Below are positions 8,976-17,403 of a stretch of DNA of 64,000 nt, piece by piece. The stretch's first letter is position 1; each line of letters opens with the position of its first letter. Location of the stretch: positions 51,308 to 115,307 of the forward strand of contig NZ_BOMW01000015.1 of assembly GCF_016862395.1 (NCBI RefSeq), in the 5' to 3' direction. The notes beneath the pieces are model-generated. The model did not search any database and was not told the DNA's origin. It saw only the letters and a program-made list of their open reading frames with translations. Source of the DNA: Actinoplanes siamensis. Its GTDB lineage: Bacteria; Actinomycetota; Actinomycetes; Mycobacteriales; Micromonosporaceae. Both the position numbers and the translations under genes were made by a program.

Positions 8976-8991
8976 TGTGAGCCGGTTCACG
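8976..8991. promoter_or_regulatory. CRP/GlxR-like site upstream of acyl-CoA dehydrogenase
   Basis: TGTGAGCCGGTTCACG matches the CRP-family consensus TGTGA-N6-TCACA at nine of ten defined positions. It is centred about 50 bases before the start at 9033. CRP-family control of fatty-acid genes is known in actinobacteria; binding here is inferred. Confidence 0.45.
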
Positions 8992-9002
8992 CGGCCGTAG
9001 GG

Positions 9003-9017
9003 TTACTGGCGAGTTAA
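9003..9017. promoter_or_regulatory. Imperfect TTACT/AGTTAA dyad before acyl-CoA dehydrogenase
   Basis: TTACTGGCGAGTTAA is close to a palindrome and lies 15 bases before the start codon. It could be the operator of a TetR-type acyl-CoA-responsive repressor. No such regulator is adjacent. Confidence 0.35.
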
Positions 9018-9032
9018 GTACACGCCGGAAGA

Positions 9033-10250
9033 ATGGGCACCGCTGTGGAGTTCTGGCTCGATCTCAACGAGGAACAATCGGACCTGCGCGAGTGGGTGCA
9101 CGGCTTCGCCGAGCAGGTGATCCGGCCGGCCGCCGCCGAGTGGGACGAGCGCGAGGAAACCCCCTGGCCGGTGCTCCAGGAAGCCGCCAAGATCGGGCTG
9201 TACGGCTTCGAGTTCCTGATCAACACGTGGTCCGACAACACCGGCCTGTCGCTGCCGATCGCCAACGAGGAACTGTTCTGGGGCGACGGCGGCATCGGCA
9301 TGGCGATCTCCGGCACCTCGCTCGCGGTCGCCGCGATCTACGGTTCCGGCACGCCCGAGCAACTGGTCGAGTGGGTGCCGCAGTGCTTCGGCGACGCCGG
9401 CGACCCCAAGGTCGCGGCGTTCTGCTCGACCGAGCCGGAGGCCGGGTCGGACGTCGGCTCGATGCGGACCCGTGCGGTCTACCACGAGGCCACCGACGAG
9501 TGGGTGATCAGTGGCCAGAAGGCGTACGCGACGAACGGCGGCATCGCGAACGTCCACGTGGTCACCGCGAGCGTGGACCCGTCGCTGGGTTCGCGCGGGC
9601 AGGCCGCGTTCGTCGTCCCGCCCGGCACGAAGGGGCTGGCCGGGGCGAGGAAGCTGAAGAAGCTGGGGCTGCGCGCCTCGCACACCGCAGACGTCTTCCT
9701 GGACGACGTCCGGGTGCCGGGGAGTTGCCTGCTCGGCGGCAAGGAGGCCCTCGACGAGCGCCTCGCGCGGGCCAAGGCCGGCGGGCGCAGGAACGCCGCG
9801 ATGCGTACGTTCGAGCTGTCCCGCCCCGCCGTCGGCGCCCAAGCGATCGGCATCGCCCGCGCCGCGTACGAGTACGCGCTGGAGTACGCCGGGCACCGCG
9901 TCCAGTTCGGCCGCCCGATCATCGAGAACCAGGCTGTCGCGTTCGCGCTCGCCGACATGCGGATGGAGATCGACGCCGCGCGCCTGCTGGTCTGGCGGGC
10001 CGCGTGGATGGGCCGCAACGACAAGCCGTTCACGGCCGGCGAGGGCTCGATGTCCAAACTCAAGGCCGGCGAGGTGGCAGTCGCGGTCACCGAGAAGGCT
10101 GTGCAGATCCTCGGCGGCGCGGGTTACCTGCGCGAGCATCCGGTGGAGCGGATGTTCCGGGACGCGAAGATCTACACGATCTTCGAGGGCACCTCGGAGA
10201 TCCAGCGGCTGGTCATCTCCCGCGCCATTTCCGGCATGCAGATCCGCTGA
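9033..10250 (+). CDS. Acyl-CoA dehydrogenase
   Basis: This 405-residue flavoenzyme oxidises acyl-CoA to trans-2-enoyl-CoA in beta-oxidation or branched-chain catabolism. The FAD/substrate motif FCSTEPEAGSDVGS is near residue 130. The C-terminal domain has QILGGAGYLREHPVERMFRD followed by YTIFEGTSEIQ, whose Glu is at the usual catalytic-base position. Length is normal for the family. A CRP-like site lies upstream. An acyl-CoA ligase gene begins five bases after its stop, so the two are probably one operon supplying and oxidising the same acyl-CoA. Chain-length preference cannot be read from the sequence. Confidence 0.95.
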   Translation: MGTAVEFWLDLNEEQSDLREWVHGFAEQVIRPAAAEWDEREETPWPVLQEAAKIGLYGFEFLINTWSDNTGLSLPIANEELFWGDGGIGMAISGTSLAVAAIYGSGTPEQLVEWVPQCFGDAGDPKVAAFCSTEPEAGSDVGSMRTRAVYHEATDEWVISGQKAYATNGGIANVHVVTASVDPSLGSRGQAAFVVPPGTKGLAGARKLKKLGLRASHTADVFLDDVRVPGSCLLGGKEALDERLARAKAGGRRNAAMRTFELSRPAVGAQAIGIARAAYEYALEYAGHRVQFGRPIIENQAVAFALADMRMEIDAARLLVWRAAWMGRNDKPFTAGEGSMSKLKAGEVAVAVTEKAVQILGGAGYLREHPVERMFRDAKIYTIFEGTSEIQRLVISRAISGMQIR

Positions 10251-10255
10251 CCGCG

Positions 10256-11794
10256 ATGGACGCGCTTTTCGTCGGCGGTACGATGCTGCGGCGCGGGCTG
10301 CTCGATCCCGGGAATCCGGTCCGGATCGTGCGGCAGTTCGCGGCGCTGGGCCGGTGGGGCTTCGGGCTCGCCGGCGAACTGCGGCAGGCCGCCGCCCGCA
10401 GCCCGCGGCGGATCGCTGTCGTCGACGACGAGCGGCAGACGACGTACGCCCAATTGCTCGATCGAGCGGAGAAACTGGCCAGCGGCCTTCCGGCGGCGCC
10501 CGGGGAACGGGTCGGCGTCCTGTGCCGCAATTCGGCGCGGATGATCGAGGCATTGGTCGGCATCACCACGCTCGGCGCCGATCCGGTGCTGATGAACACC
10601 GGTCTCTCGCCGGGTCAGCTAGCTGCCGTGGCCGAGGCTCAGGGCCTGCGGGCGCTGATCCTCGACGACGAGTTCGCCGCGAAGGTGGCCCTGGTCGACG
10701 GCCTGGAGAAGATCGGTGAGGAGCGCTTCGAGGAGCTGATCGCGACCGCGCCGCCGCGTTCGGCATCGGTCCCGCCGGAGCGCCCCGGCCGCACCATAGT
10801 GCTCACCTCCGGGACCACCGGCGTGCCGAAAGGGGCCCGCCGGCCGACCCCGGGCGGATTCCGTCCGCTCTGTTCGGTGATCGACCGGATTCCCCTGCGC
10901 GCGCAGGATCGCGTGCTGATCGCCGCTCCGCTCTTTCACACCTGGGGATTCGCCGGCCTGCAGATCGCGCTGGCCCTGCGGGCGACCGTGGTGTTGCGCC
11001 GCAAATTCGATCCGGCGGCGATTCTCGACGATCTGAGAAAGCATTCCTGCACCGGGATGATCGCGGTTCCGGTGATGGTGCAGCAGTTGATGGAACTGCC
11101 GGAGCCGGCGGAGAAACCGGCGCTGCGGGTGGTCGCGGTGAGCGGTTCGGCGCTGCCTGGCGGGCTGGCCACCAGATTCATGGACCGGTACGGGGACGTC
11201 CTGTACAACCTGTACGGCTCGACCGAGGCGTCCTGGGTGTCGATAGCCACGCCCGCCGATCTGCGCTTCGCGCCGGACACCGCCGGGAGACCCCCGCACG
11301 GCACGCGGGTGGCGGTCCTCGGCGAGCACGGCGAACCGTTGCCGCCGGGCCGGGTCGGGCGGCTCTTCGTCGGCAACGAGATGCTGTTCGAGGGCTACAC
11401 GAACGGCGCGTCGAGAGCCATGCACGAGGGTCTGCTGGCCACCGGCGACCTGGGGCACCTGGATCCCGCCGGCCGGGTCTACGTGGACGGCCGGGAGGAC
11501 GACATGATCGTCTCCGGTGGGGAGAACGTGTATCCGGCCGAGGTGGAGGGCCTGCTCGCCGACCTGCCGCAGGTGCGCGAGGTCGCGGTGATCGGCGTGC
11601 CGGACGACGAGTACGGCCAGCGGCTCGCGGCGTACCTGGTGCTCCGGGACGGTGCGACCCTGGACGCGGAGGCGGTCCGCGAGCACGTGCGGCACCACCG
11701 GGCGCGGTTCAGCGTGCCCCGCGACGTGATCTTCCTGGACGCGCTGCCCCGCAACGCCACCGGCAAGGTCGTCGGCCGCGAACTTCCGCGTTAA
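10256..11794 (+). CDS. AMP-forming acyl-CoA ligase
   Basis: This 512-residue ANL-superfamily enzyme activates a carboxylic acid to the acyl-adenylate and then the CoA thioester. Visible motifs are the P-loop TSGTTGVPKGARR (about residue 183), LYGSTEAS (A5, about 322), TGDLGHLDPAGRVYVDGR (A7-A8 hinge) and PRNATGKVVGREL with the C-terminal catalytic Lys. The ATG at 10256 lies five bases after the acyl-CoA dehydrogenase stop. The ribosome-binding site is weak, which fits translational coupling. Co-location suggests it makes the substrate for the dehydrogenase; the acid itself is unknown. Confidence 0.94.
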   Translation: MDALFVGGTMLRRGLLDPGNPVRIVRQFAALGRWGFGLAGELRQAAARSPRRIAVVDDERQTTYAQLLDRAEKLASGLPAAPGERVGVLCRNSARMIEALVGITTLGADPVLMNTGLSPGQLAAVAEAQGLRALILDDEFAAKVALVDGLEKIGEERFEELIATAPPRSASVPPERPGRTIVLTSGTTGVPKGARRPTPGGFRPLCSVIDRIPLRAQDRVLIAAPLFHTWGFAGLQIALALRATVVLRRKFDPAAILDDLRKHSCTGMIAVPVMVQQLMELPEPAEKPALRVVAVSGSALPGGLATRFMDRYGDVLYNLYGSTEASWVSIATPADLRFAPDTAGRPPHGTRVAVLGEHGEPLPPGRVGRLFVGNEMLFEGYTNGASRAMHEGLLATGDLGHLDPAGRVYVDGREDDMIVSGGENVYPAEVEGLLADLPQVREVAVIGVPDDEYGQRLAAYLVLRDGATLDAEAVREHVRHHRARFSVPRDVIFLDALPRNATGKVVGRELPR

Positions 11795-11823
11795 CCGCCC
11801 GTGTGCCGGGGTATCCGGCCGGC

Positions 11824-12633
11824 ATGCCCTCACGCTTTCACGACTACGACCGGGTCGCCGTCGTCACCGGTTCGGACTCCGGTATCGGCGAGGCCACCGC
11901 TGTCGCCCTGGCCAGGGCGGGTTTCGACGTCGGGGTGACGTACCGCTCCGACGAGGCCGGCGCGAACCGGACCGCCGGCCAGGTGCGGGACGCCGGCCGC
12001 CGGTCCGAGGTCCGCCACCTGGATCTGACCCGGCTTCCCTCGGCCGCCGAGGTGATCGACGACCTGGCGGACTCGCTGGGCGGCCTGGGCGTGCTGGTCA
12101 ACTGCGCCGGCACCGGCATCGCGACGCCGGTGGCCGAGACGTCCTGGGAGGACTGGCGCGAGGTGCTCGCGGTGGACCTGGACGGGCCGTTCCTCTGCGC
12201 GCAGCGGGCCGCGCGCCGGATGCTCGCCGCCGGCCGCGGTGGGCGGATCATCAACGTGACGAGCGTCCACGAGCACGCCCCGCGGGTCGGCGCCGGCGCG
12301 TACTGCGCGGCGAAGGGCGGCCTGGGTCTGCTCACCAAGGTGATGGCGCAGGAACTGGCGGCGGCGGGGATCACGGTGAACGCGGTGGCGCCGGGGGAGA
12401 TCGCCACCGAGATGACCGGGAACGAGGACGTGGATCCGCACACGATCCGGCGTCCGGGCATCCCGGCGGGGCGTCCGGGCGACGCCAACGAGGTGGCCGC
12501 GGTGATCGCCATGCTGGCGTCGCCGGAGGCGGCCTATGTGAACGGCGCCTCGTGGGTGGTCGACGGAGGGATGCTGCTGATGGGCCCGCAGGCCGGCTCG
12601 CACCTGGAGTCGGACCGCTGGCGCGAGGGCTGA
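11824..12633 (+). CDS. Short-chain dehydrogenase/reductase (SDR)
   Basis: This 269-residue classical SDR oxidoreductase has the cofactor motif TGSDSGIG at residues 15-22, NCAG near 98, catalytic Ser in NVTSVHEH and the YCAAK tyrosine-lysine pair about 13 residues later. The final VNGASWVVDGGM is typical of the glucose-1-dehydrogenase/3-oxoacyl-reductase branch. The ATG at 11824 is preferred over an upstream GTG at 11803 because it starts close to the Rossmann fold. It lies 29 bases after the acyl-CoA ligase and may be the third gene of that operon. The substrate is unknown. Confidence 0.9.
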   Translation: MPSRFHDYDRVAVVTGSDSGIGEATAVALARAGFDVGVTYRSDEAGANRTAGQVRDAGRRSEVRHLDLTRLPSAAEVIDDLADSLGGLGVLVNCAGTGIATPVAETSWEDWREVLAVDLDGPFLCAQRAARRMLAAGRGGRIINVTSVHEHAPRVGAGAYCAAKGGLGLLTKVMAQELAAAGITVNAVAPGEIATEMTGNEDVDPHTIRRPGIPAGRPGDANEVAAVIAMLASPEAAYVNGASWVVDGGMLLMGPQAGSHLESDRWREG

Positions 12634-12671
12634 GCACGGGCCAGGAGGCTCCGGAGCCGGCGTCCGGCTGG

Positions 12672-13949
12672 TCAGCGCTCCAGGATGGCTACGACGCCCT
12701 GGCCGCCGGCGGCGCAGATGGAGATCAGGCCACGGCCCGAGCCCTTCGTGGCGAGCAGCTTGGCCAGCGTCGCGACGATCCGGCCGCCGGTCGCGGCGAA
12801 CGGGTGCCCGGCCGCCAGCGACGAGCCGTTCACGTTCAGCCTGGCCCGGTCGATCGACCCGAGCGGCGCGTCCAGCCCCAGCTTCTCCTTGCAGAACTCC
12901 GGCGACTCCCACGCCGCCAGCGTCGCCAGCACCTGCGACGCGAACGCCTCGTGGATCTCGTAGTAGTCGAAGTCGTCGAGCGTGAGCCCGTTGCGCGCGA
13001 GCATCCGCGGCACCGCGTACGCCGGGGCCATCAGCAGCCCCTCGGCACCGTGCACGTAGTCGACCGCCGCGGTCTCCGAGTCGGCGAAGTACGCCAGCAC
13101 GGGCAGCGAGTGCGCCGCCGCCCACTCCTCGGAGGCCAGCAGGACCGTCGACGCGCCGTCGGTCAGCGGCGTCGAGTTGCCCGCCGTCATGGTCGCCTGC
13201 TCCGTGCCGTAGACCGGCTTGAGCTTCGCCAGCTTCTCCAGACTGGTGTCGGCACGCAGGTTCTGGTCCCGGGTGAGGCCCAGGTAGGGAGTCATCAGAT
13301 CATCGAAGAACCGGTTGTCGTACGCGGCGGCCAGGCGCTGATGCGAGGTCAGGGCCAGCTCGTCCTGGGCCTGCCGTGCCACGTTCCACTTCAGCGCGGT
13401 GATCGCCGCGTGCTCGCCCATCGACAGCCCGGTGCGCGGCTCCGCGTTGCGCGGGATCTCCGGCCGCAGCGCGTGCTGCGGCCGCAGCTTGGCGGCGGCC
13501 TTGAGCCGCGCGCCCAGCGTCCGCGCCCGGTTCAGCTCCAGCAGCGCCTGCCGCATGTCCTCGTTGACCTGCAGCGGCGCGTCCGACGTGGTGTCCACCC
13601 CGCCGGCCACGCCCACCTCGATCCGGCCCAGCGCGATCTTGTCGGCCACCAGGATCGCCGCCTCCAGGCCGGTGCCGCAGGCCTGCTGGATGTCGTACGC
13701 CGGGGTGCGCGGATCCAGGCGCGAGCCGAGCACCACCTCACGGGTCAGATTGAAGTCCCGCGAGTGCTTGAGCACGGCGCCGGCGACCACCTCGCCCAGC
13801 CGCTCGCCGGCCAGCCCGAACCGGGCGATCAGCCCGTCCAGCGCGGCGGTGAGCATGTCCTGGTTGGAAGCGGCCGCATACCTGCTGTTCGAGCGGGCGA
13901 ACGGGATACGGTTACCGCCCAGGACGGCGACGCGGCGCACGGTCGGCAC
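12672..13949 (-). CDS. Acetyl-CoA acetyltransferase / 3-ketoacyl-CoA thiolase (FadA2/FadI-like)
   Basis: This 425-residue thiolase has the nucleophilic Cys in DIQQACGTGLEA (about residue 90), the histidine motifs EIHEAFASQ and NGSSLAAGHPFAATGG, and the C-terminal catalytic Cys in ICAAGGQG. It either cleaves 3-ketoacyl-CoA or condenses acetyl-CoA. The GTG at 13947-13949 is chosen because GGAGG (complement of 13956-13960) sits six bases upstream; an ATG at 13967 would lie beyond it. The gene is divergent from the FabG4-like reductase across a 55-bp spacer. That layout matches fadA2-fabG4-htdX of Mycobacterium tuberculosis from memory. Confidence 0.93.
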   Translation of the reverse strand: MPTVRRVAVLGGNRIPFARSNSRYAAASNQDMLTAALDGLIARFGLAGERLGEVVAGAVLKHSRDFNLTREVVLGSRLDPRTPAYDIQQACGTGLEAAILVADKIALGRIEVGVAGGVDTTSDAPLQVNEDMRQALLELNRARTLGARLKAAAKLRPQHALRPEIPRNAEPRTGLSMGEHAAITALKWNVARQAQDELALTSHQRLAAAYDNRFFDDLMTPYLGLTRDQNLRADTSLEKLAKLKPVYGTEQATMTAGNSTPLTDGASTVLLASEEWAAAHSLPVLAYFADSETAAVDYVHGAEGLLMAPAYAVPRMLARNGLTLDDFDYYEIHEAFASQVLATLAAWESPEFCKEKLGLDAPLGSIDRARLNVNGSSLAAGHPFAATGGRIVATLAKLLATKGSGRGLISICAAGGQGVVAILER

Positions 13950-13982
13950 GGCGATCCTCCACGACATCGAAGACGACGAAGC

Positions 13983-13996
13983 TACTGACCGGTAGG
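13983..13996. promoter_or_regulatory. Imperfect dyad in thiolase/FabG4 divergent spacer
   Basis: CTACTGACCGGTAG is an imperfect palindrome (outer CTAC/GTAG arms) between the divergent thiolase and FabG4-like genes. It ends eight bases before the FabG4 ATG. It is a candidate operator for both; the regulator is unknown. Confidence 0.3.
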
Positions 13997-14004
13997 GTAC
14001 TCGC

Positions 14005-15345
14005 ATGGCTGACAGGTACGCGAACTTCGCCAACTCCGGTCTGGGCCGGACCGTGGTCAAGCGTCTCGGGCTGCCCGACCCGCCCCGGTTGCGACGGTAT
14101 CGTCCGGGCGACCCGGTGGCCGCCGGACCCGTGCTGCTCGGCGCGGCGCCCGGCGGACGGCTGGCCGAGCCGGTCGCCAAACTGCTGGAGAACGCCGGGG
14201 TGCGGGTCGCCGGGACGGGCGCGGCCGGCACGAAGCACGCGGCGCTGATCTTCGACGCGACCGGGATCGCCGACTCGCCGGGGCTGCGCGCGCTGTTCGA
14301 CTTCTTCCATCCGTACGCCCGCGATCTGCTCCCGTCCGGCCGGGTGATCGTGCTCGGCACCCCGCCGGGGGCCACGGCGGGCCCGAAGGAGGCGACCGCG
14401 CAGCGGAGCCTCGAGGGTCTGACCCGGAGCATCGGCAAGGAGTTCGGCCGCGGTGTGACCAGCCAGCTCGTCTACGTCGAGCCGGGCGGCGAGGAGTCCG
14501 TCGAGTCGACGCTGCGGTTCCTGCTCAGCGGCCGCTCGGCCTACGTCTCCGGCCAGGTGATCCGGATCGGCGCCGGGGCCGCGCCCGCGCCGGCCGACTG
14601 GGAGAAACCGCTGGCCGGCAAGCTCGCCCTGGTCACCGGCGCGGCCCGGGGCATCGGCGCGTCGATCGCGGCGGTCCTGGCCCGGGACGGCGCCGAGGTG
14701 ATCGCCCTGGACGTGCCCGGCGCCGGCGACGCCCTGGCCGACGTGGCGAACCGGGCGAAGGGCCGCGCGCTGCAACTCGATCTGACCGCCGGGGACGCGC
14801 CGTCCCGGCTCGCCGGATATCTGGCGGCCGGCCCGCACGGCGGCGTCGACATCGTGGTGCACAACGCCGGGATCACCCGGGACAGGACCATCTTCAAGAT
14901 GGACGAGAGCCGCTGGGACTCGGTGATCGGGGTCAACCTGACCGCGCCCGAGCGGGTCAACGACGTGCTGCTCGATCAGGGCCTGATCAAGCCGGGCGGG
15001 CGGATCGTCGGGGTGGCCTCGATCGCCGGGATCGCCGGCAACCGCGGCCAGACCAACTACGCGACCAGCAAGGCCGGCGTGATCGGGCTGGTCCAGTCGA
15101 CCGCACCGCTGCTGACCGGCCGGAACATCACGATCAACGCGGTGGCGCCCGGGTTCATCGAGACGGCGATGACCGCGAAGATGCCGATCGGCCTCCGTGA
15201 GGCCGGGCGCCGGCTGAACAGCATGTCGCAGGGCGGCCTGCCGGTCGACGTGGCCGAGACGATCGCCTGGTTGGCCTCGCCGGGTTCCGCGACGATCAGC
15301 GGGAACGTGGTGCGGGTGTGCGGCCAGAGTCTGCTGGGGGCCTGA
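14005..15345 (+). CDS. fabG4: High-molecular-weight 3-oxoacyl-(ACP/CoA) reductase, FabG4-like
   Basis: This 446-residue protein has two parts. Residues 1-190 form an N-terminal flavodoxin-like domain without an intact cofactor motif. Residues 205-446 form a complete SDR reductase: TGAARGIG, HNAG, Ser in GVASIAGIAG, and YATSK. Ordinary FabG is about 250 residues; this long form is the FabG4 type (Rv0242c in M. tuberculosis), which reduces long 3-oxoacyl-CoA with NADH. A MaoC hydratase follows after one base and a thiolase is divergent, together giving most of a (reverse) beta-oxidation cycle. The symbol rests on architecture and neighbours. Confidence 0.9.
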   Translation: MADRYANFANSGLGRTVVKRLGLPDPPRLRRYRPGDPVAAGPVLLGAAPGGRLAEPVAKLLENAGVRVAGTGAAGTKHAALIFDATGIADSPGLRALFDFFHPYARDLLPSGRVIVLGTPPGATAGPKEATAQRSLEGLTRSIGKEFGRGVTSQLVYVEPGGEESVESTLRFLLSGRSAYVSGQVIRIGAGAAPAPADWEKPLAGKLALVTGAARGIGASIAAVLARDGAEVIALDVPGAGDALADVANRAKGRALQLDLTAGDAPSRLAGYLAAGPHGGVDIVVHNAGITRDRTIFKMDESRWDSVIGVNLTAPERVNDVLLDQGLIKPGGRIVGVASIAGIAGNRGQTNYATSKAGVIGLVQSTAPLLTGRNITINAVAPGFIETAMTAKMPIGLREAGRRLNSMSQGGLPVDVAETIAWLASPGSATISGNVVRVCGQSLLGA

Positions 15346-15346
15346 C

Positions 15347-16183
15347 ATGGTGGCGGTCGTCGAGCTGACCGAGGGGCCGGGCACCGGCGGGGCGTACGCG
15401 AAGGCGGCGCTCGGCCTGCTGCCGGGGCGGCGCCGGGATGACGCGCTGCCCGACGTCGAGCTGGTGCGTCGCGGGGTGACTGTGGACCGGGACCACCTGG
15501 CCCGCTACGACCGGGTGTGCGGCCTGCGGCTGACCGACGCGCTGCCCGCGACGTATCCGCACGTGCTGGCGTTCCCGCTGGCCATGCGGTTGATGTCGGC
15601 GCCCGGGTTCCCGCTGCCGATGATCGGCCTGGTGCACGTGTCGAACCGGATCACGGTGCTGCGCCCGATCGACGCCGGCGTCCGTCTCGATCTCACGGTC
15701 CGCGCCGCCGGCCTGCGTGACCATCCACGTGGCAGGCAGTTCGACATGCTCGCGACCGCCTCGGCGGACGGGGTGCAGGTGTGGCGCGGGGTTTCGACGT
15801 ACCTGCGGAAGACGTCGTCCGGGCCGGGCCCGGACGCACCGGATCCGCTGCCGGCCGCCGGGTCCGTCTGGCGATTGGGGCCCCGCGTGGGTACGGAGTA
15901 CGCCGCCGTCTCCGGGGACCGGAATCCGATCCACACGTCGCGTCTGGGCGCCCGGCTCTTCGGGTTCCCGCGGCCGATCGCGCACGGGATGTGGACGAAG
16001 GCCCGGTGCCTGGCCGCGCTGGAGGGCCGGCTGCCGTCGGCGTACACCGTCGAGGTGGCGTTCAAGCAGCCGATCCTGCTGCCGTCAACGGTCCGTTTCA
16101 CGTCGTCGCCCGCGAACGCCGGCTGCGAGTTCACGGTCCACGGCAAGCGCCCCCACCTGACCGGCACGATCACGCCCGGGTAA
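15347..16183 (+). CDS. htdX: MaoC-family 3-hydroxyacyl dehydratase, HtdX-like
   Basis: This 278-residue enzyme has the hydratase-2 motif in its C-terminal half: YAAVSGDRNPIHTSRLGARL, with the catalytic Asp and His, followed by FPRPIAHGM. The N-terminal half is a second, degenerate hot-dog fold, as in eukaryotic hydratase 2 and mycobacterial HtdX. It would interconvert 3-hydroxyacyl-CoA (or ACP) and trans-2-enoyl thioester, the step after FabG4. Its ATG is one base after the FabG4 stop, so the two are certainly cotranscribed. A strong hairpin terminator follows at 16273. Confidence 0.92.
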   Translation: MVAVVELTEGPGTGGAYAKAALGLLPGRRRDDALPDVELVRRGVTVDRDHLARYDRVCGLRLTDALPATYPHVLAFPLAMRLMSAPGFPLPMIGLVHVSNRITVLRPIDAGVRLDLTVRAAGLRDHPRGRQFDMLATASADGVQVWRGVSTYLRKTSSGPGPDAPDPLPAAGSVWRLGPRVGTEYAAVSGDRNPIHTSRLGARLFGFPRPIAHGMWTKARCLAALEGRLPSAYTVEVAFKQPILLPSTVRFTSSPANAGCEFTVHGKRPHLTGTITPG

Positions 16184-16272
16184 GCGCCCGTGTCCCCGGC
16201 GGGCGCCTGCGCCTGCCACGGCGCGATCACCCGCCGGATGAAGGCGGGCGGCGCGGGTCGCGGTTCCGGGTC

Positions 16273-16317
16273 AGCGATGAGGGGTGTCCCGAAGGCCCCG
16301 AGGCACCCCTCATCGCT
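16273..16317. terminator. Bidirectional hairpin terminator, 14-bp perfect stem
   Basis: AGCGATGAGGGGTG (16273-16286) and CACCCCTCATCGCT (16304-16317) are perfect reverse complements around a 17-nt loop. The hairpin lies between the convergent MaoC and esterase genes. There is no long T-tract, as is usual in high-GC actinobacteria. Confidence 0.8.
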
Positions 16318-16356
16318 GGCCCGGTGGGTGTGCGGCGGCTCGCGGGTCGCCGGGGT

Positions 16357-17328
16357 TCAGAGGTGGGCGGCGGCGAACTCGAGGGCCTTGACGTCGAAGT
16401 GCGACTTGCCGCCGTCGTGGCCGTCCCACTCGTAGACCTCGATCTGCTTCGGCCCGTTCAGCTCGTTGTAGGCCGCGAACACCCCGGACGGCGGGCACAC
16501 TTCGTCCATCAGCGCGGTGGAGAGCAACGCCGGCGCGGTGACGCGGCGGGCCAGGTGCACCACGTCGAAGTGATCGAGCGTGGCGAAGGTCCGCGCGGCG
16601 CGGTCCGGGTTCGCGCGGAGGAACTCGACGATCTCCTGGAACGGGAAGCTGTCGCTGATGGTGACCGCGCGGCGGATGTCGCAGAGGAACGGGACACCGG
16701 CGATCACCGCGCGGACCCGGTCCGGGACCAGCCCGGCGGCCGCGATGGAGAGCGCGCCGCCCTGGCTCTTGCCCGTGGTGACCAGCCGGGTGGCGTCGAC
16801 GCCGGGCAGCTCGGCAGCGGTCTCGACGGCGCGGGCCGCGTCGGTGAACAGGCGGCGGTAGTAGGCGGTCTCCGGGGAGCGCACGCCACGGGTGAGGTAC
16901 CCGGGCGCGGCCGGGCCGGCGCCGTCCGCGTCCCGGTCGGGTGTGTCGCCGCCGCGCCAGCCGCCACCCTGGCCGCGGGTGTCCATGACCAGGTGGGCGT
17001 ACCCGGCCGCGTTCCAGGCGAGCCAGTCGATCGGCAGGCCGCGGCCACCGCCGTACCCGATGAACTCCACCGCGACCGGAAGCGGACCGGGCGCGCCGGC
17101 CGGGACGTTGAGCCACGCCTTGATCGGCTGGCCGGCGAAGCCGGTGAAGGTCACGTCGTAGGTGGTGATCGCGCGCAGCGGCGTGGCGACCTCGGTGAGC
17201 CGGACGGGTTCGGCGGCGGCCCGCGCCTCGTCGAGGGTGCGTGTCCAGAAGTCGCCGAAACCGTCGGGCTCCCCGGTGGCGGAGCGGTATTCGCGCAGCT
17301 GCGGGAGGGGAAGATCAAAATGCGCCAT
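16357..17328 (-). CDS. Acetyl-xylan esterase / cephalosporin-C deacetylase family (AXE1)
   Basis: This 323-residue alpha/beta hydrolase of the AXE1 family removes acetyl groups from sugars or small molecules. Signature parts are FIGYGGGRG (oxyanion region), DTRGQGGGWRGGDT, the nucleophile in TGKSQGGALS (about residue 190), Asp in LMDEVCPP and His in GHDGGKSH. No signal peptide is present, so it acts in the cytosol, in keeping with trimmed oligosaccharide deacetylation. The start is ATG 17328, 75 bases from the divergent RecD2 gene. The natural substrate is not evident, and no xylan-use genes are adjacent. Confidence 0.92.
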   Translation of the reverse strand: MAHFDLPLPQLREYRSATGEPDGFGDFWTRTLDEARAAAEPVRLTEVATPLRAITTYDVTFTGFAGQPIKAWLNVPAGAPGPLPVAVEFIGYGGGRGLPIDWLAWNAAGYAHLVMDTRGQGGGWRGGDTPDRDADGAGPAAPGYLTRGVRSPETAYYRRLFTDAARAVETAAELPGVDATRLVTTGKSQGGALSIAAAGLVPDRVRAVIAGVPFLCDIRRAVTISDSFPFQEIVEFLRANPDRAARTFATLDHFDVVHLARRVTAPALLSTALMDEVCPPSGVFAAYNELNGPKQIEVYEWDGHDGGKSHFDVKALEFAAAHL

Positions 17329-17403
17329 GCCGGAGACGCTAGGCGACCGGAAGGCCCGTTCCAAGGGGGTCTGCCGACGGCCGGAGTTTCCGCGAAGCGC
17401 AAG

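Larger units (their letters stand above)
8705..9032. other. Gene-free spacer before the acyl-CoA operon
   Basis: These 328 bases contain no convincing gene. The last 60 bases hold two candidate regulatory dyads, listed separately. The rest is GC-rich without clear structure. Confidence 0.5.
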
